A stretch of 64,000 nt of DNA from contig NC_015320.1 in the NCBI RefSeq assembly GCF_000194625.1, positions 310,001 through 374,000 of the forward strand, in the 5' to 3' direction. Positions 42,987 to 51,520 of this stretch are shown here, one piece after another. The notes below the pieces were generated by a model, which was not told where the DNA came from, ran no database searches, and saw only the letters and a program-made list of their open reading frames with translations. Both the position numbers and the translations under genes were made by a program. This DNA comes from Archaeoglobus veneficus SNP6 (GTDB lineage: Archaea; Halobacteriota; Archaeoglobi; Archaeoglobales; Archaeoglobaceae). The first letter of the stretch is position 1; each line of letters starts with the position of its first letter.

Positions 42987-43233
42987 TCAGCTACCGAATA
43001 TCAGGTCAAATATATCATCAAGTTTCCCCTTCTTTCCTTCAAGAACTTCTGCGTCGTACACCTCAGTGTAGCCACAGTTTGAGCAGGTTACGAAGTAGTA
43101 TTTGTTTCTTTGCCAGTCCATCCATCTGTCAAGAAGGCTGGCTCCAGTCATTGCAAGTTTTTTTGACCACTGCTCTCTGCACACCACATTTTGGGCATTT
43201 AAAGCGGGTGGCAAGCTCATCTTCGATTTTCAT
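42987..43233 (-). pseudogene. zinc-ribbon protein with frameshift
   Basis: From ATG 43233 the frame reads MKIEDELATRFKCPKCGVQ then AVVKKT and runs out of register. The frame shifted by one base reads KKLAMTGASLLDRW, then YYFVTCSNCGYTEVYDAEVL and ends DDIFDLIFGS. Deleting one A from the run of seven (T7 on the plus strand, 43158-43164) restores one 81-residue protein with two C-x2-C knuckles, as in archaeal zinc-ribbon nucleic-acid-binding proteins of the DUF2082 type. A sequence error, true decay or slippage are all possible. Confidence 0.6.
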
Positions 43234-43311
43234 TGGCTATCTTTGTTCAGAGAAAATTTATGAATTTAACGGGTCTCAGCATTTGGCACAATATTTAAAC
43301 CACACTTGCTC

Positions 43312-43883
43312 ATGTACAAAAAATGGCATAAGTCAAAGACTACACAACCGGGAAAATACTCAAAGACGTCAAAATTGCTCTTTTAGCACTAAAACTCGTT
43401 AAATTCCCGATTGTTGGGACGTACATCGGCAAGAAGTTACTGAAAAGAATAGAAAAATTTGAACCCCTGTTAGTAAACCTGACAGAGGCCACAGAGCTCA
43501 TTGAGAATGCAGAGAAAGTTGCAGTCGGGCAGAGAGTATGTTTTGAGCTGCACAAGACGACTTTCACAGAATCTGTGTTTCTAGACGAGCTCGCTGAGGA
43601 GATGGTTAAAATCGGAAAGGCCAGAATGGTAACCAAGGAAGAAGCAGTAAAAACGCTGAAAAAGTACAGTACTCCCATCATCGTTTCCAAAGTTTCTGGA
43701 AAGTACATGGAAATCTGCCGTTCCTCACCAAGGGAGTGTGTTTACTGGTGCGCCGAAAGGGCAGGACTGAAATGCTTGAGGAACGATAGAACGTTGAAGA
43801 CAGTTGATTATAGCGGAAGTAAGAAAGAGTGTATAGAATATATTGTAAAGAAAAGAGCGATGGAAAAACAGAAAAATAGATAG
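43312..43883 (+). pseudogene. small Cys-rich protein gene with disrupted 5' end
   Basis: A frame open from 43332 (VKDYTTGKILKDVKIALLAL) to 43883 has no normal start until GTG 43575. In that frame ATG 43323 is followed by GCA and a TAA stop. In another frame ATG 43312 reads MYKKWHK and would join the main frame if one G were restored at 43332 (AAG-GTC). TATTTAAA at 43292-43299 marks a promoter. The protein (about 190 residues) has helices in the N-terminal half and a C-terminal ICRSSPRECVYWCAERAGLKC with four Cys. Family not recognised. Confidence 0.5.
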
Positions 43884-43937
43884 CGGCAAACTTTTATAAG
43901 AAAGTGGACAAGGGCTATGCGTTACAAGGGTGCGAGT

Positions 43938-44999
43938 ATGTTCGACAGGCTCGTAGTACCGGCAAACACGAAATTCGAGGATGGCTGCGTTATTGTTGAG
44001 GGAGACGTAATTGTTGGCCCGAATGCGACCCTTGGATACGGTATAATCGGAAGGAAGGTTATTGTAGGTGAGAAAGCAAACATCCAGGGCGACATAGTGG
44101 GCGAGGAAGTCAGACTCGATGCCTGGAGTAGCGTTAAGGGCAACGTTGTGAGCAGGGGAGATGCTTACGTTGGTGAGTTTGCCACTATCGACGGGAAGCT
44201 CACAGTTTATGGAAACCTTGATATAGGCAGAAACGTCAGGATAAAGGAAGGGTTCGAGGCCAAAGGACTGATTACAATTCAGGATCCTCTTCCGGTAATC
44301 ATCTTCATTTTCTTCTACCTCCTCGAGCTTTTACGGCTTGGTAAGCTGGAGGAAGCGGAAAAGCTGTTTGAGGAAATTGAGGAGTTTGAGTCGCCTCTCA
44401 TAATTCCCGAGGACTCCACGCTCAACCTCGAGCAAATAAAAACCAGCGCAAGCGTCGAAATCGTTGGCAGCAGGGTTCTTGGCAACGTCAGAGCGAAGGA
44501 TGTGAGTGTTGAAGGCAGCGAGGTCTTTGGCAGCTTGAGGGGAAGGGACATTGTCGTGGACGGCAGCCGCATACATGGGGCCATAGAGGGCAGAACTGTC
44601 TTTATAGTAAATGGCAGCGAGGTCTTTGGCCATATAAAGGCGGGCAGGGTTTACATGGAGGAGAAGTGCGCTGTTGAAGGGACAATAATCGGAAAGTCTG
44701 GTGTAATCATCAAGCCGAAGGTGGATGTTGCAGAAATAATGAAGAAGTTAAAGGGAATTGAGGAAGAGGAGAAGGAAGAGAAAGAAGAGACAGAAAAAGA
44801 GGAAGAGAAGACAGAAGTAAGAGAAGTGAAAAAAGCGGAAGTTGAAGAGACAAGGAAGAAAAGAAAGAGGGAAGAATCGAGGGAAGTTATAGACGTTATA
44901 AAGTCCGGCAAGGATAGAGAGGAAAAGGAAGTCAAAACATCAGAAGGCGATTTAAATGCTGGAGTGGGACAGGGAGAAGTTCAGAAAGATGTTTCCTAA
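43938..44999 (+). CDS. bactofilin-like or acyltransferase-like beta-helix protein with charged tail
   Basis: This 353-residue protein has an N-terminal left-handed or right-handed beta-helix (CVIVEGDVIVGPNATLGYG, IVGEKANIQGDIVGEEVRL), one hydrophobic segment (PLPVIIFIFFYLLELLRL, about residue 120), a second beta-helix (VEIVGSRVLGNVRAKDVSVEG), and a 90-residue tail of Glu/Lys repeats. The layout recalls polymer-forming bactofilin-like proteins, but no named archaeal function is known. ATG 43938 follows GGGTG; ATG 43917 is in frame. The DUF2095 gene overlaps its 3' end by 44 nt. Confidence 0.65.
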   Translation: MFDRLVVPANTKFEDGCVIVEGDVIVGPNATLGYGIIGRKVIVGEKANIQGDIVGEEVRLDAWSSVKGNVVSRGDAYVGEFATIDGKLTVYGNLDIGRNVRIKEGFEAKGLITIQDPLPVIIFIFFYLLELLRLGKLEEAEKLFEEIEEFESPLIIPEDSTLNLEQIKTSASVEIVGSRVLGNVRAKDVSVEGSEVFGSLRGRDIVVDGSRIHGAIEGRTVFIVNGSEVFGHIKAGRVYMEEKCAVEGTIIGKSGVIIKPKVDVAEIMKKLKGIEEEEKEEKEETEKEEEKTEVREVKKAEVEETRKKRKREESREVIDVIKSGKDREEKEVKTSEGDLNAGVGQGEVQKDVS

Positions 45000-45219
45000 C
45001 CTTTTCCATGAACTTGAAGGCAGCCACATGCCTACTGTTCTCGACCACCTCGAAGTCTGCAGAAGTGCGGAAGAGGCGTTGGAGGTAATAAACTACTTCG
45101 AGCGGATTGGGGAAATTACACCCGAGTATGCATCTTTTCTCCGCTCAAACGTAAAAAAGCTTGGCATAATTGGTACGAGGAGAAGAGGAGATTACGAGAG
45201 GAGGGGTCTCGTTGATTGA
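44956..45219 (+). CDS. DUF2095 family protein
   Basis: This 87-residue protein matches the short archaeal DUF2095 pattern: REKFRKMFPNLFHELEG, then LDHLEVCRSAEEALEVINYFERIGEI and a basic end GTRRRGDYERRGL. Function unknown. It starts within the previous gene and its stop overlaps the ychF start, so translation is likely coupled through the three genes. Confidence 0.7.
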   Translation: MLEWDREKFRKMFPNLFHELEGSHMPTVLDHLEVCRSAEEALEVINYFERIGEITPEYASFLRSNVKKLGIIGTRRRGDYERRGLVD

Positions 45220-46378
45220 AATAGGCATTGCCGGAAAGCCAAACGCTGGCAAGTCAACTTTTTTCAAAGCTGCAACCCTTGCGGATGTTGAGATTGCCAA
45301 CTACCCTTTCACGACCATTGAGCCAAACGTAGGTGTTGCACACGTTCGCGTTGAGTGCGTTTGCCAGGAACTTGGCGTTAAATGTGACAACTGTATAGAT
45401 GGCTGGAGGCTCATCCCAGTCAAGCTCATAGATGTTGCTGGCCTCGTGCCGGAAGCACACAAGGGGCGTGGCCTTGGCAACGAGTTTCTCGATAACCTGA
45501 GGCAGAGCGAAGCGGTGATTCACGTCATCGACGCTTCTGGCTCAACGGACGAAGAGGGGAACGAGATAGGAGTTGGTGAACACGACCCGTGTAAGGATGT
45601 GGAGTTTCTCTATAACGAACTCGACATGTGGCTTTTCGGGATTTTGAAGAGGAACTGGGATAGAATTGCCAGGAGAATTCACCTCGAAAAAAGGGATCCT
45701 GCCAAGTATATCACTGAACAGCTTGCTGGCCTGGGCTTTAAGGAGTGGCAGGTGAGAGAAGCGTTAAAGGTAGTTGGAAGCGATGTAATGAAGTTCGGTG
45801 ATGAAGAACTGAAGACTTTTGCAACGGAACTCAGGAAGAGGAGGATGGGGATGGTCATTGCTGCCAACAAGGCGGACAAAGCTCCAGAACAATTCATGAA
45901 AAAGCTTCTTTCCCTCGATGAAATTGTGATTCCCACTTCAGCGGCATTTGAACTCACGCTGCGGATGGCTGCCAAGAACGGATACATAAAATACCTTCCT
46001 GGGGACAGCGATTTTGAGATAATTAAGGCGCTCAACGAGAAGCAGAAGAAGGCGCTTGAGATTATAAGGGACTTTCTCAAAAAGTATGGAAGCACGGGTG
46101 TCCAGAAGGCCATAAACACCGTCGTCTTCGATCTGCTCGGTTACATTGTCGTTTATCCTGTTGAAGATGAAAATAAGTTTACGGATTCGAAAGGCAACGT
46201 GCTGCCTGATGCGATGCTCGTTAAGAAGGGAACGACAGCAAGACAGCTTGCATACATGATACATACCGACATAGGAGAGAGCTTTATATATGCCCTTGAC
46301 GCAAAACGAAAGATGAGAATTGCTGAGGACTATGAACTCAAGCACAACGATGTGATAAAAATTGTTAGCGCCAAATGA
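45212..46378 (+). CDS. ychF: YchF/Obg-type translation-associated NTPase
   Basis: This 388-residue protein has the P-loop GIAGKPNAGKSTFFKAAT, switch DVAGLVPEAHKGRGLGNEF, ANKAD, an internal helical insert, and a C-terminal TGS domain (PDAMLVKKGTTARQLAYMIHTDIGESFIYA). YchF-type proteins hydrolyse ATP or GTP and bind ribosomes. A CVCQELGVKCDNC cluster near residue 55 is typical of archaeal members. The start is TTG 45212 with GAGGGG upstream, overlapping the DUF2095 stop. Confidence 0.92.
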   Translation: MIEIGIAGKPNAGKSTFFKAATLADVEIANYPFTTIEPNVGVAHVRVECVCQELGVKCDNCIDGWRLIPVKLIDVAGLVPEAHKGRGLGNEFLDNLRQSEAVIHVIDASGSTDEEGNEIGVGEHDPCKDVEFLYNELDMWLFGILKRNWDRIARRIHLEKRDPAKYITEQLAGLGFKEWQVREALKVVGSDVMKFGDEELKTFATELRKRRMGMVIAANKADKAPEQFMKKLLSLDEIVIPTSAAFELTLRMAAKNGYIKYLPGDSDFEIIKALNEKQKKALEIIRDFLKKYGSTGVQKAINTVVFDLLGYIVVYPVEDENKFTDSKGNVLPDAMLVKKGTTARQLAYMIHTDIGESFIYALDAKRKMRIAEDYELKHNDVIKIVSAK

Positions 46379-46668
46379 AAGCGAACAGCGTAAAACACCC
46401 TGCAATAATTCAGTTAAGGGGAGAAGTCGGAGATAGAGTTGAGGAAGTTTTGAAGATAGTTGAAAAGACCTGCAGCGATTTTGAGGTGGAGAACGACGAT
46501 GGCGTCAATATTTATGTCTCTGACGTCAACGAAGCAAGGAAGGTAATTTCGAAGATAAAGAGAGTTGCAAGAGTGAGTGTCAAGATGAGCACGAAATACG
46601 CCGGATTGAGGCGTGGGAGAGTAAGAACACTATTTGTTTACTGCGTAAGGTTTGGTTATGATAATTGA
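46375..46668 (+). CDS. small protein, possibly related to an NMD3 domain
   Basis: This 97-residue protein is coupled to ychF by ATGA and to the next gene by overlap. The second half (DGVNIYVSDVNEARKVISKIKR, then MSTKYAGLRRGRVRTLFVYCVRF) looks like one domain of archaeal NMD3, the 60S/50S export or assembly adaptor. That likeness is weak and from memory of the pattern. Its link to YchF hints at a ribosome-related job. Otherwise unrecognised. Confidence 0.5.
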   Translation: MKANSVKHPAIIQLRGEVGDRVEEVLKIVEKTCSDFEVENDDGVNIYVSDVNEARKVISKIKRVARVSVKMSTKYAGLRRGRVRTLFVYCVRFGYDN

Positions 46669-47704
46669 AGTTTCCGAATTTCAGCGGATAAGGAAGGAAC
46701 TGAAAAGTCTTCGAGACCTGAGCCGGCCGGGCTATCCACGGGGGATGCTCTTTACAATTCTGTCCCAGAAAAGGGTTGATGCCGTAAAGAGGTACTATCC
46801 CCAGGCCGTAGATAAACTGGACGAGATAGCTTCTTACTGGAATGAAAATGGCAGTTTTCCGCCCTGGCTGAGGCTGACACCTGTAATGAGAGTAAGGGTT
46901 CTTCTCAAGGCCCTCGGCTACTCTAAAGCCGAGACGGGTAGGATACTCAAAGATCCGGGAAGAGCAGAATCCGACAGGATTGAGGAGGAAGTCTGGCGCG
47001 CCCTTTTTACAGACTTTATTTACTCTCCTCTGGCCGTGAAGCACCAGTTCGCGAGAGGGAAGCTTGGCGAGGAGATAATCCGGAGGTGGCTTGAGGAGCG
47101 CGGAATAGAATACAGGGATGAGAAAGATTTGAGAAAGGAGTTCGACAAAACGCCGGATTTCTACTTCGACGAGCTTGTAGATATAGCGGGTAAAGAGGTC
47201 AAGTGGATCGAGAGCAAAGCTCTGTTCGGTGATCCAAGAACCCACTGGCTTTACGACAAGAAGCAGTTCTCTCGCTATGAGGAGATGTTTGGAGAAGGCT
47301 ACGTGGTTTACTGGTTCGGATGGGTTAAGGGTTTAAACAGGTCAATTCTGCCCTACGACTTTTTCTCTTCTCCGCTCAGAAATGCTTTGCTCGATATGAG
47401 AGTATACACTGCTGGCGGCTCGCCTAAAAGAATTGCTGAGCTTGCAGAAAAACTTGATGCCTTCGTTGTAGATATTGGGTGCGACGCAGAAGATGAAATT
47501 GAGAGATGTGTTTACATAGAGGAGCTTGAGCCAGAAAAACCAATGAGAAGCAAGGAATTTCTCGACGGCATGTGCAGGCTCATCGACTGCTATTCAAAAG
47601 GAAGAATTCTGATTGCAAGCAGGGAAAAAGATTGGAAAAAGAGTCACAGACGTCACGTTGCGTGGGTCCTCAGAAACCTTGGCTTCGACGTCATTCATGT
47701 CTGA
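46658..47704 (+). CDS. TPD-type nuclease-like protein (CDIN1/C15orf41 relative)
   Basis: This 348-residue protein has a helical N-terminal half with an HTH-like region (MRVRVLLKALGYSKAETGRILK) and a C-terminal PD-(D/E)XK-like core: KTPDFYFDELVD and VKWIESKALFGDP, where Asp, Glu and Lys are the expected catalytic residues. The KTPDFYF motif is the mark of the TPD family that includes human CDIN1. The archaeal role is unknown. ATG 46658 overlaps the previous stop; a TTG at 46652 is in frame. Confidence 0.75.
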   Translation: MIIEVSEFQRIRKELKSLRDLSRPGYPRGMLFTILSQKRVDAVKRYYPQAVDKLDEIASYWNENGSFPPWLRLTPVMRVRVLLKALGYSKAETGRILKDPGRAESDRIEEEVWRALFTDFIYSPLAVKHQFARGKLGEEIIRRWLEERGIEYRDEKDLRKEFDKTPDFYFDELVDIAGKEVKWIESKALFGDPRTHWLYDKKQFSRYEEMFGEGYVVYWFGWVKGLNRSILPYDFFSSPLRNALLDMRVYTAGGSPKRIAELAEKLDAFVVDIGCDAEDEIERCVYIEELEPEKPMRSKEFLDGMCRLIDCYSKGRILIASREKDWKKSHRRHVAWVLRNLGFDVIHV

Positions 47705-48679
47705 TCAGGAGCCCATGAGGGACTCTGCAACCTTCAGCAGCTCATCCTTTTCGAGGGTTGTTGTGATTGTTACATCTATGTCTCCCTGCCTCCAAGATAC
47801 TATTCTCACGTAGCCTGCATCGAGGTAGCTAACTGTTGTGTTGCCAATCACGACCTCTTCAGCCCCCTCTATTTCTGCAGCCTCGCCCACCCTCTCTTTG
47901 ACTTCGATTATTGCTGTACTGTTTGTGTACGTCAGGACAACTACGTTGAGTGGTTTGATTACGGAGATACTCAGGTTGAAGTCATCTGATGGGAGATATC
48001 CGGGAAGAATTACCTTAAAACCAGCGGATTCCTCCGCTTCCTCTACTGTGTCAAACTCAACAACCTTCTGCTGGAGATCCTCGACACTCGAAACTGTTGC
48101 GTTCTCCGGCGGGATAAACTCGAAGAATTCATCGTCTATGCCTCTGTTGAACGTGAAATTCGAGTAGTTAACTCTGAGAACTTCTCTATCATCAACAATC
48201 CAGCGAATTGAGACAGGATAGTAGTCTCTGGTAACAGAAATCTCTATGGTTACGTTGTTTCCATGTAACGCTTTGATCAGGTAACCGTCATCTATCTTCA
48301 ATACGCTGGTTGTGCTGTTCTGGACTATATCTCTGAAAAGCTCACCGTAATCAAAGTTTATCTGAACCTCATCTGGCTTTGCATAGATTGCTCTGTTTTC
48401 TGCTGGATCGTAAAACCAGACTATGCTGCCGTTGTTCACGACAACTGAGCCAGCAATTTCTTCCGGCTTAGTATAGTATACTTTTTGTTTCTCCCCTTTT
48501 ACCCAGAAGTCCGCGCTGTAGGAGTAGCCGGTCATGAGGTTTGTCACTTCAACGCTACCGCTATAATCCGAAAGGCTACTGTACTTTTCCTCGACTTTCT
48601 TCACTACATCTTCTTCTCCTCCGCAGCCGAGAAGAAAGGCGGAGAAAAGAAGAATGATGAACACCTTAACTGCTTTCAA
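47705..48679 (-). CDS. lipoprotein with LolA-like domain
   Basis: This 324-residue protein has a signal peptide with lipobox (FIILLFSAFLLGCGGEE, Cys19). Residues 27-200 resemble an outer-membrane lipoprotein-sorting (LolA-like) half-barrel: YSADFWVKGEKQKVYYTKPEEIAGSVVVNNGSIVWFYDPAE. A C-terminal DUF4367-like domain (FKVILPGYLPSDDFNLSISV) follows. It is likely anchored outside the cell and binds a lipid or other hydrophobic ligand, but this is inferred. It is exactly adjacent, tail to tail, with the TPD gene. Confidence 0.8.
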   Translation of the reverse strand: MKAVKVFIILLFSAFLLGCGGEEDVVKKVEEKYSSLSDYSGSVEVTNLMTGYSYSADFWVKGEKQKVYYTKPEEIAGSVVVNNGSIVWFYDPAENRAIYAKPDEVQINFDYGELFRDIVQNSTTSVLKIDDGYLIKALHGNNVTIEISVTRDYYPVSIRWIVDDREVLRVNYSNFTFNRGIDDEFFEFIPPENATVSSVEDLQQKVVEFDTVEEAEESAGFKVILPGYLPSDDFNLSISVIKPLNVVVLTYTNSTAIIEVKERVGEAAEIEGAEEVVIGNTTVSYLDAGYVRIVSWRQGDIDVTITTTLEKDELLKVAESLMGS

Positions 48680-48708
48680 ACTACCACCTGAAGCCAGTGG
48701 TTGGGCAA

Positions 48709-49578
48709 TTACTTAAGGATTCCGGTTAAATCTGATAGATTGCGGTTGCCACGCTGTGGGGCGGGTACGAACTCTACGCCTGGATGCCTTTGCATCATGG
48801 GCTGCGGGTAGAGCTCCATGAGCTCGTAAACTTCCTCTGGGACATTCGTTGACACGTTCAGGCCCAGTTGCTTTGCAACTTCGACGGTTATGGGGTAATC
48901 GTGTGTCCAGCGCCCCTCCGTCAAAACTGTCGCAACTTCTTTTGCCTTTTCCTCACCAAGCCTGTCCTTCAGAAGCTCAAAAACGAAATCTCTTACCTGT
49001 TTGATTGCCTTCTCGGCTATGTCTGCCATTATGAGTGTCTGATCGTCGATGTCCTTAGGATCCTTCTTTGAAATCGCCTTCAGAATTGAAGGGGCAGGGT
49101 AATTCATTAGCTGCGGGTCGACAGGGCCAAGGACAGCGTTTGGATCCATTATTATTTCATCTGCTGCAAGAGCTATCAGTGTTCCACCGCTCATGGCATA
49201 GTGTGGCACGATAACTGTCGTCTTTGCCGGGTGCGCTTTTATGGCCTTTGCAATTTGTGTTGCGGCGAGCACGAGCCCACCAGGGGTGTGTATAATCAGG
49301 TCTATAGGCTGATCCTTCGGCGTTCGCCTGATTGCCCTTAGAATCTGCTCTGAATCCTCAACGTTGATGAATCGGTAAAATGGTATGCCGAACAGCCCTA
49401 TGCTTTCCTGCCTGTGTATCATTGTGATGACGTTCGAACCCCTCTTTTTACCCATTCTTCTCATAGCAGATTTTCTTGCAGTCTCGAGTTGCTTATACTT
49501 GAGCTGTGGCCCTAAAATCAGATATACTATGAACAGCCACCATATCAACCCTCCAACAAAACCAAATGGGTCGTTCAT
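48709..49578 (-). CDS. membrane-bound ClpP-class serine protease (SDH family)
   Basis: This 289-residue protein has one N-terminal membrane helix (GGLIWWLFIVYLILG) and a ClpP/crotonase-fold protease domain: LIIHTPGGLVLAATQIA, then VPHYAMSGGTLIALAADEIIMD with the Ser nucleophile. It matches the archaeal SDH/DUF114 proteins related to SppA; they degrade membrane or signal peptides. ATG 49578 lies about 25 nt from TATATACA (minus strand), suggesting a leaderless start. Confidence 0.87.
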   Translation of the reverse strand: MNDPFGFVGGLIWWLFIVYLILGPQLKYKQLETARKSAMRRMGKKRGSNVITMIHRQESIGLFGIPFYRFINVEDSEQILRAIRRTPKDQPIDLIIHTPGGLVLAATQIAKAIKAHPAKTTVIVPHYAMSGGTLIALAADEIIMDPNAVLGPVDPQLMNYPAPSILKAISKKDPKDIDDQTLIMADIAEKAIKQVRDFVFELLKDRLGEEKAKEVATVLTEGRWTHDYPITVEVAKQLGLNVSTNVPEEVYELMELYPQPMMQRHPGVEFVPAPQRGNRNLSDLTGILK

Positions 49579-49755
49579 TGGTTTTTATTTAATTTAGAGG
49601 ATGTATATAATCTTTGTCCATAATGTCTGTACAGGGTTTCAACAAAACCAGGCAAATCGCTTCTGGGTTTTATTTAATTAATCTTGTTTTAGTTTTTTTC
49701 ATTATTATATATTTAATAGTATGTTTCTTGTTCATAACATTTGCACGCTGCTGCA
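49554..49755. repeat. imperfect tandem duplication upstream of the protease gene
   Basis: CAACAAAACCA ... TCG ... TTTTATTTAATT at 49554-49597 recurs at 49640-49680. Farther on, TTTGTCCATAATGTCTGTAC (49614-49633) recurs as CTTGTTCATAACATTTGCAC near 49727-49746. The copy includes the protease start region and promoter, but the second copy has lost the ATG. Confidence 0.45.
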
Positions 49756-49934
49756 AAATTACAAAAATTTAAAAATCCATTTCCAGAATTTAGCGACTAA
49801 ATACACGAATCGTCGAACTGCTTTTGAAAATTGGAGCCAACTTTTATGGTTAATCATTCAAAAAATTATTTCGAAATGCTTATATAGGACACAACATCGA
49901 AAATAGCACACCAAACATTATTAGGAGGGAGTGT
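49579..49934. other. intergenic region between protease and sat
   Basis: About 355 nt of AT-rich sequence holding two divergent promoters and the tandem duplication described separately. I see no supported gene in it. Confidence 0.6.
49880..49888 (+). promoter_or_regulatory. TATA box for the sat operon
   Basis: TTATATAGG is centred about 51 nt before the sat ATG, so the transcript would have a leader of about 25 nt with the strong Shine-Dalgarno AGGAGGGAG at 49922-49930. This is unlike the many leaderless genes in the window and fits high expression. Confidence 0.55.
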
Positions 49935-51203
49935 ATGAGTTATATTGGCCATGGTGGCAAAGAAATCGTTGAGCGAGTTTTGGACAAAGAAAAAGCTAAA
50001 GAGGCTATTCAAGGCTTGACACAGATTCCAGTAAGAAGGCAAATCGCACACGAGTGCATAAGCCTCTCCTACGGTTTCTTCACGCCTCTGCAGGGCTTTA
50101 TGGGCTATGCGGATGTAGATGCCGTTTGTAAGGACATGACTCTTGCAGACGGCACGGTCTGGAGCATTCCGATAGTCTTTGACATGAGCGACGAAGACAT
50201 AAAGAAGTACGACATAAAGGAGGGTGACACTGTTCTGTTCACGTACATGGATGCTCCACTTGCCATGTTTGAGATCGAGGAAATATATGAGTACGACAAG
50301 AAATTCATGGCTGAGAAGGTCTACGGAACCACTGAGGAGAAACATCCTGGTGTGAAGAGGACATACGAGTATGCGGACAAGTTCCTTGCAGGTAAGGTCA
50401 CACTTGTAAACGAGCCCAAGTTCAACGAACCCTATGCAAGCTTCTGGAAGACTCCAAAGCAGCACATCGATGCGTTCAGGGAGAAGGGCTGGGAGCATGT
50501 TGTTGCTCACCAGACGAGGAACGTTCCGCACACGGGCCATGAGTGGCTGATGAAGTACGCTTGGTTTGCTGCAAACGAAGATCTGACAGTCGATACACTC
50601 AAGACAGGTGTACTTGTCAACTGTATCATCGGTGAGAAGAGGAAGGGCGATTACATCGATGAGGCTATTCTGCTCGCACAGAACATGCTTCGCGTAGCGG
50701 GCTACTTCAGAGATGACGTGCACATGGTCACCTTCACGCTCTGGGACATGAGATATGCTGGCCCGAGAGAGGCAATATTCCACGCTGCCCTGAGAGCGAA
50801 CATTGGCTGTACGCACCACATGTATGGCAGAGACCACGCCGGTGTTGGTGACTACTATGGCACCTATGATGCTCACTACCTGCTGAAGAGCGTCAAGGAC
50901 AAGCTCTCAATAAAGCCGGTCTTCATCCTCGAGAACTGGTACTGCCCGGTCTGTGCTGAAGTTACCTGCTCCGCATTCTGTGCACACACCAAGGAGAGAC
51001 AGAAGTTCAGCGGTACACTGATCAGGTCGATTATAATCGACGGTGTCAAGCCGACGAGGCTTGTTCTCAGGCCTGAAGTCTTCGACACAGTCATGGAGTG
51101 CGCTGAGAAGTACGGCTTTGGTTCACCGTTCGTCACGGACAAGTACCTTGCTGAGAGGCAGCCAATCTTCACACTTGAACCAATGGAAGTTGGAAAGGCG
51201 TGA
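49935..51203 (+). CDS. sat: sulfate adenylyltransferase (ATP sulfurylase)
   Basis: This 422-residue protein activates sulfate with ATP to APS, the first step of dissimilatory sulfate reduction. It has the ATP/sulfate motif HQTRNVPHTGHEWLMK, the later GRDHAGVGDYYGTYDAH, and a zinc-type ENWYCPVCAEVTCSAFCAH segment seen in archaeal and some bacterial Sat. PUA-like residues form the first 150. It heads the sat-apr gene group and has its own TATA box and Shine-Dalgarno. Confidence 0.96.
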   Translation: MSYIGHGGKEIVERVLDKEKAKEAIQGLTQIPVRRQIAHECISLSYGFFTPLQGFMGYADVDAVCKDMTLADGTVWSIPIVFDMSDEDIKKYDIKEGDTVLFTYMDAPLAMFEIEEIYEYDKKFMAEKVYGTTEEKHPGVKRTYEYADKFLAGKVTLVNEPKFNEPYASFWKTPKQHIDAFREKGWEHVVAHQTRNVPHTGHEWLMKYAWFAANEDLTVDTLKTGVLVNCIIGEKRKGDYIDEAILLAQNMLRVAGYFRDDVHMVTFTLWDMRYAGPREAIFHAALRANIGCTHHMYGRDHAGVGDYYGTYDAHYLLKSVKDKLSIKPVFILENWYCPVCAEVTCSAFCAHTKERQKFSGTLIRSIIIDGVKPTRLVLRPEVFDTVMECAEKYGFGSPFVTDKYLAERQPIFTLEPMEVGKA

Positions 51204-51214
51204 GGTGATAGAAA

Positions 51215-51520
51215 ATGAGCGAGGCAGACATTGGAATTAACATCTGGATTAACGAGGAGCGCTACGAGAAGCTGCAGGAAGCTGGACTTGCAGACCTTGC
51301 CCATGACAAACTCGCAGGGATGAAGGTTCTTCAGATAAAGTGCACTGAGGAGCAGAAGGACGAAATCCTGAAGAAGTTTCCGATGGCGAAGTACGATGCT
51401 TCAACAACGAGAACGATCGAACTTCTGCCGAGGGAAGTGAAGGACAGGATATTCGAGATAGCACTGAAGCTGAAGTCAACCGGGCCAGAAGTCATCGAGG
51501 AGTTTCTGAAATCGGCATAA
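51215..51520 (+). CDS. small conserved protein between sat and aprB
   Basis: This 101-residue soluble protein starts MSEADIGINIWINEERYEKL and contains a single Cys (IKCTEEQKDEI). It corresponds by position to a small gene between sat and aprB in A. fulgidus (as I recall, AF1668). No motif suggests an enzymatic role; it may aid Sat or Apr, but that is inferred from linkage only. It lies 11 nt after sat with AGGTGATAG upstream. Confidence 0.7.
   Translation: MSEADIGINIWINEERYEKLQEAGLADLAHDKLAGMKVLQIKCTEEQKDEILKKFPMAKYDASTTRTIELLPREVKDRIFEIALKLKSTGPEVIEEFLKSA

Noticed and set aside
49721-49906. 61-codon frame upstream of sat
   Set aside because: It overlaps the sat promoter, lies in AT-rich sequence, and lacks a ribosome site.
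49866-50876. 336-codon open frame on the minus strand across sat
   Set aside because: It is the antisense of highly conserved sat and starts nowhere near a promoter; codon bias of sat explains the open frame.
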